The notes under the pieces: model-generated | What the model saw: the letters and a program-made list of their open reading frames with translations, nothing else | The model's database searches: none | What the model was told of the DNA's origin: nothing | In this document: in pieces, positions 62,889 to 64,000 of the stretch | Layout of the letters: each line of letters begins with the position of its first letter | How positions within the stretch are numbered: position 1 is the stretch's first letter | NCBI RefSeq assembly: GCF_004795055.1 | Contig: NZ_SSBJ01000028.1 | Coordinates: forward strand, 38,568-102,567 | Source of the DNA: Streptomyces sp. A1136 | GTDB lineage: Bacteria > Actinomycetota > Actinomycetes > Streptomycetales > Streptomycetaceae | Reading direction: 5' to 3' | DNA length: 64,000 nucleotides | Made by a program: the position numbers and the translations under genes

Positions 62889-63422
62889 GTGCCCGCAGAC
62901 TCCTCCCTGTCCCCGCTGATGGCGGCGACGACGCACTGGCTGACCCGCGCCTATCCGGCCGGCGGCGGCGCGCTCCAGCGCGGCCTGGCGGAGGCGCAGG
63001 CCCGGCAGGCCGTGACCGTCGCCGCGTGGCTGCGGTATCCGACGGACCTCGACGCGGAGCTGGTGGCGCTGACGGGGCCGGGCGGCTCGGCCCGCCTGGA
63101 CTGGATCAGCGGGGCGGACGTCCCCTCCGATGAGGAGGAGCGGGAGCACGGGTGGCGCAGCTGGGTCGACGAGGTCGTGGCCAGCTGGGCGGCATGCCTG
63201 CTGACCACGCCGTCGTTGGCCGCGGCGGCGGTGGCCGCGCTGGCGGGTACCGAGCACGCCGACGCCGTCCCGGTGGCCTTCCGTCGTCTCACGAAGCCCG
63301 CGGCGGGCGACCGGGGCGCCGCGGCGCTGCTGCGCCACCCGGACCTGCTCGCGCCGATAGCGGAGCTGCACCGCCCCGGGCTGCTGGACTGCCTCGGCGC
63401 GGACCCCGCCTTGGCGGGCTGA
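62889..63422 (+). CDS. Protein of unknown function, alpha-helical
   Basis: The 177-residue protein is helix-rich (MAATTHWLTRAYPAGGGALQ, VASWAACLLTTPSLAAAAVA) with an acidic stretch (SDEEEREHG). It has no signal or membrane segment that I trust and no known family. GTG 62889 is the start, with weak Shine-Dalgarno. Codon choice is typical for the window. Nothing in its neighbours suggests a function. Confidence 0.55.
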   Translation: MPADSSLSPLMAATTHWLTRAYPAGGGALQRGLAEAQARQAVTVAAWLRYPTDLDAELVALTGPGGSARLDWISGADVPSDEEEREHGWRSWVDEVVASWAACLLTTPSLAAAAVAALAGTEHADAVPVAFRRLTKPAAGDRGAAALLRHPDLLAPIAELHRPGLLDCLGADPALAG

Positions 63423-63445
63423 GCGGGGCGGGCCCCCGACCACCC

Positions 63446-63470
63446 GTTTCCGGGGGACCGGGACGGGTAG
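63446..63470 (+). promoter_or_regulatory. Sigma-B-like promoter upstream of 72-aa protein
   Basis: GTTT (63446-63449), 15-base spacer and GGGTAG (63465-63470) match the stress sigma-B consensus best of all sites in the window. It is 151 bases before the ATG at 63622, with a hairpin in between. Confidence 0.6.
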
Positions 63471-63480
63471 GGGCCGGCGT

Positions 63481-63529
63481 GCGGGGTGCGGTCTTGGCCG
63501 ACCCGGCCGCGACGGAGGCCGCACCCCGC
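63481..63529 (+). terminator. Hairpin between sigma-B-like promoter and gene
   Basis: GCGGGGTGCGG (63481-63491) pairs with CCGCACCCCGC (63519-63529); the loop holds a smaller GGCC stem. It could end the transcript from 62889, or be a leader element for the gene at 63622, since it lies after the promoter at 63446. Confidence 0.5.
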
Positions 63530-63621
63530 CCGGACTGCCGGGACCCGGCGCCCCGGGGGCCGGGCAACCCGTACGCGCGACAGCGGGCGCCGCGGACGGC
63601 GCCAGGACCGAGGATGGGGGC

Positions 63622-63840
63622 ATGTCCGCCCGACTGGTGATCTATCCTCCCGACGAGAACGGCTGGCGCCGGGTGCGTTACGACGGCGTCGCCATCGGTG
63701 TCGCCCACAAGCCGTCCGACATCCTCGTCTTCCTCGGCGCGGCCGGGATGGAGGATCCGGAGGAGCTGGACCTCACCGACCCCGAGCTCGTCGAGTGGCG
63801 CGGCCCCGGACCGGAGTTCTGGGCGGAGTCACCCCCCTGA
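63622..63840 (+). CDS. Small protein of unknown function
   Basis: This 72-residue acidic protein begins MSARLVIYPPDENGWRRVRY and contains DILVFLGAAGMEDPEELDL. A compact beta-alpha fold is likely. No family recognised. ATG 63622 has GGGGGC upstream but no canonical Shine-Dalgarno. A sigma-B-like promoter precedes it. Confidence 0.65.
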   Translation: MSARLVIYPPDENGWRRVRYDGVAIGVAHKPSDILVFLGAAGMEDPEELDLTDPELVEWRGPGPEFWAESPP

Positions 63841-63914
63841 GCCGGGCTCCGGGTTCGGGGCCCGCCGACATCCTGGCGGGCACGACCGCCGACGTACGAA
63901 AGGAATCGCGCGCC

Positions 63915-64000
63915 GTGGGACAGCTGCCCGAGGACGTACCGCCCCAGCCGACCCGAGAGAAGGCGGCCCAGCTCGCCCTTTCGCTCCAGGACGGCCGCCG
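63915..64000 (+). CDS. Start of a gene running off the right edge
   Basis: GTG 63915 follows AAAGGAA and opens a clean frame, V-GQLPEDVPPQPTREKAAQ and on, to the window end. The 28 visible residues start with a hydrophilic segment and a helix. They do not allow a family call. The gene is incomplete here because the window stops. Confidence 0.5.
   Translation, partial: MGQLPEDVPPQPTREKAAQLALSLQDGR

Overview
The window is high-GC actinobacterial chromosome, most likely from Streptomyces or a close relative. The support is direct: a chaplin, a DUF5133 protein, frequent GTG starts, many 1 to 4 base stop/start overlaps, and GNNT-N15-GGGTA promoter-like sites that resemble the sigma-B promoters of Streptomyces. 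I see no rRNA, tRNA, CRISPR array, transposase or phage gene.

Layout. 1-13 kb: a PRC-barrel protein, an SRPBCC protein, a channel-like membrane protein, glgX, a lipid block (PAP2-diacylglycerol kinase fusion, YihY, PAP2), a flavohaemoprotein-like globin reductase with an FMN-binding oxidase-like partner, a second YihY and a TrmO-like methyltransferase. 12-23 kb: a secreted hydrolase, an FAD monooxygenase next to an unusual kinase-like LuxR regulator, a quinone-reductase-like enzyme, an OmpR/histidine-kinase pair with two small exported proteins downstream, DoxX and an AI-2E-type permease. 22.6-29.7 kb: a serine-hydrolase-like protein without the usual catalytic lysine, then a nucleobase-permease locus (two SLC23 permeases, an arylsulfotransferase and an XRE-cupin regulator). 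30-35.5 kb: a secreted vWA protein with a membrane-anchored partner, a GntR/ABC operon with a clear palindromic operator, and a lone short chaplin.

36.6-51.7 kb is the most notable block: a complete aerobic [NiFe]-hydrogenase locus. The upstream operon reads hypX, small subunit, large subunit, NifU-like protein, DUF5947, DUF6084, a 473-residue protein of unknown role, an endopeptidase and a Cys/His-headed mini-membrane protein. The downstream operon is hypA-B-F-C-D-E. The large-subunit motifs fit group 1h, the high-affinity actinobacterial type that oxidises atmospheric H2. The small subunit has Asp where most have a proximal-cluster Cys, as known for this group. HypX would supply active-site CO from formyl-tetrahydrofolate in air, HypA/B nickel, HypC-F the Fe(CN)2CO unit, and the endopeptidase trims the large subunit.

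52-64 kb: an NmrA-like reductase, a cold-shock protein, then a dense run of small, mostly hydrophilic proteins of unknown function mixed with stress-type genes (DUF5133, STAS, Rieske-DUF2231, DUF5709, CBM48, topoisomerase IB, VOC). Several sit behind sigma-B-like promoters, which suggests a stress regulon. A UdgX-type uracil-DNA glycosylase here is broken by one extra G in a run of seven. The window ends inside a gene that starts at 63915.
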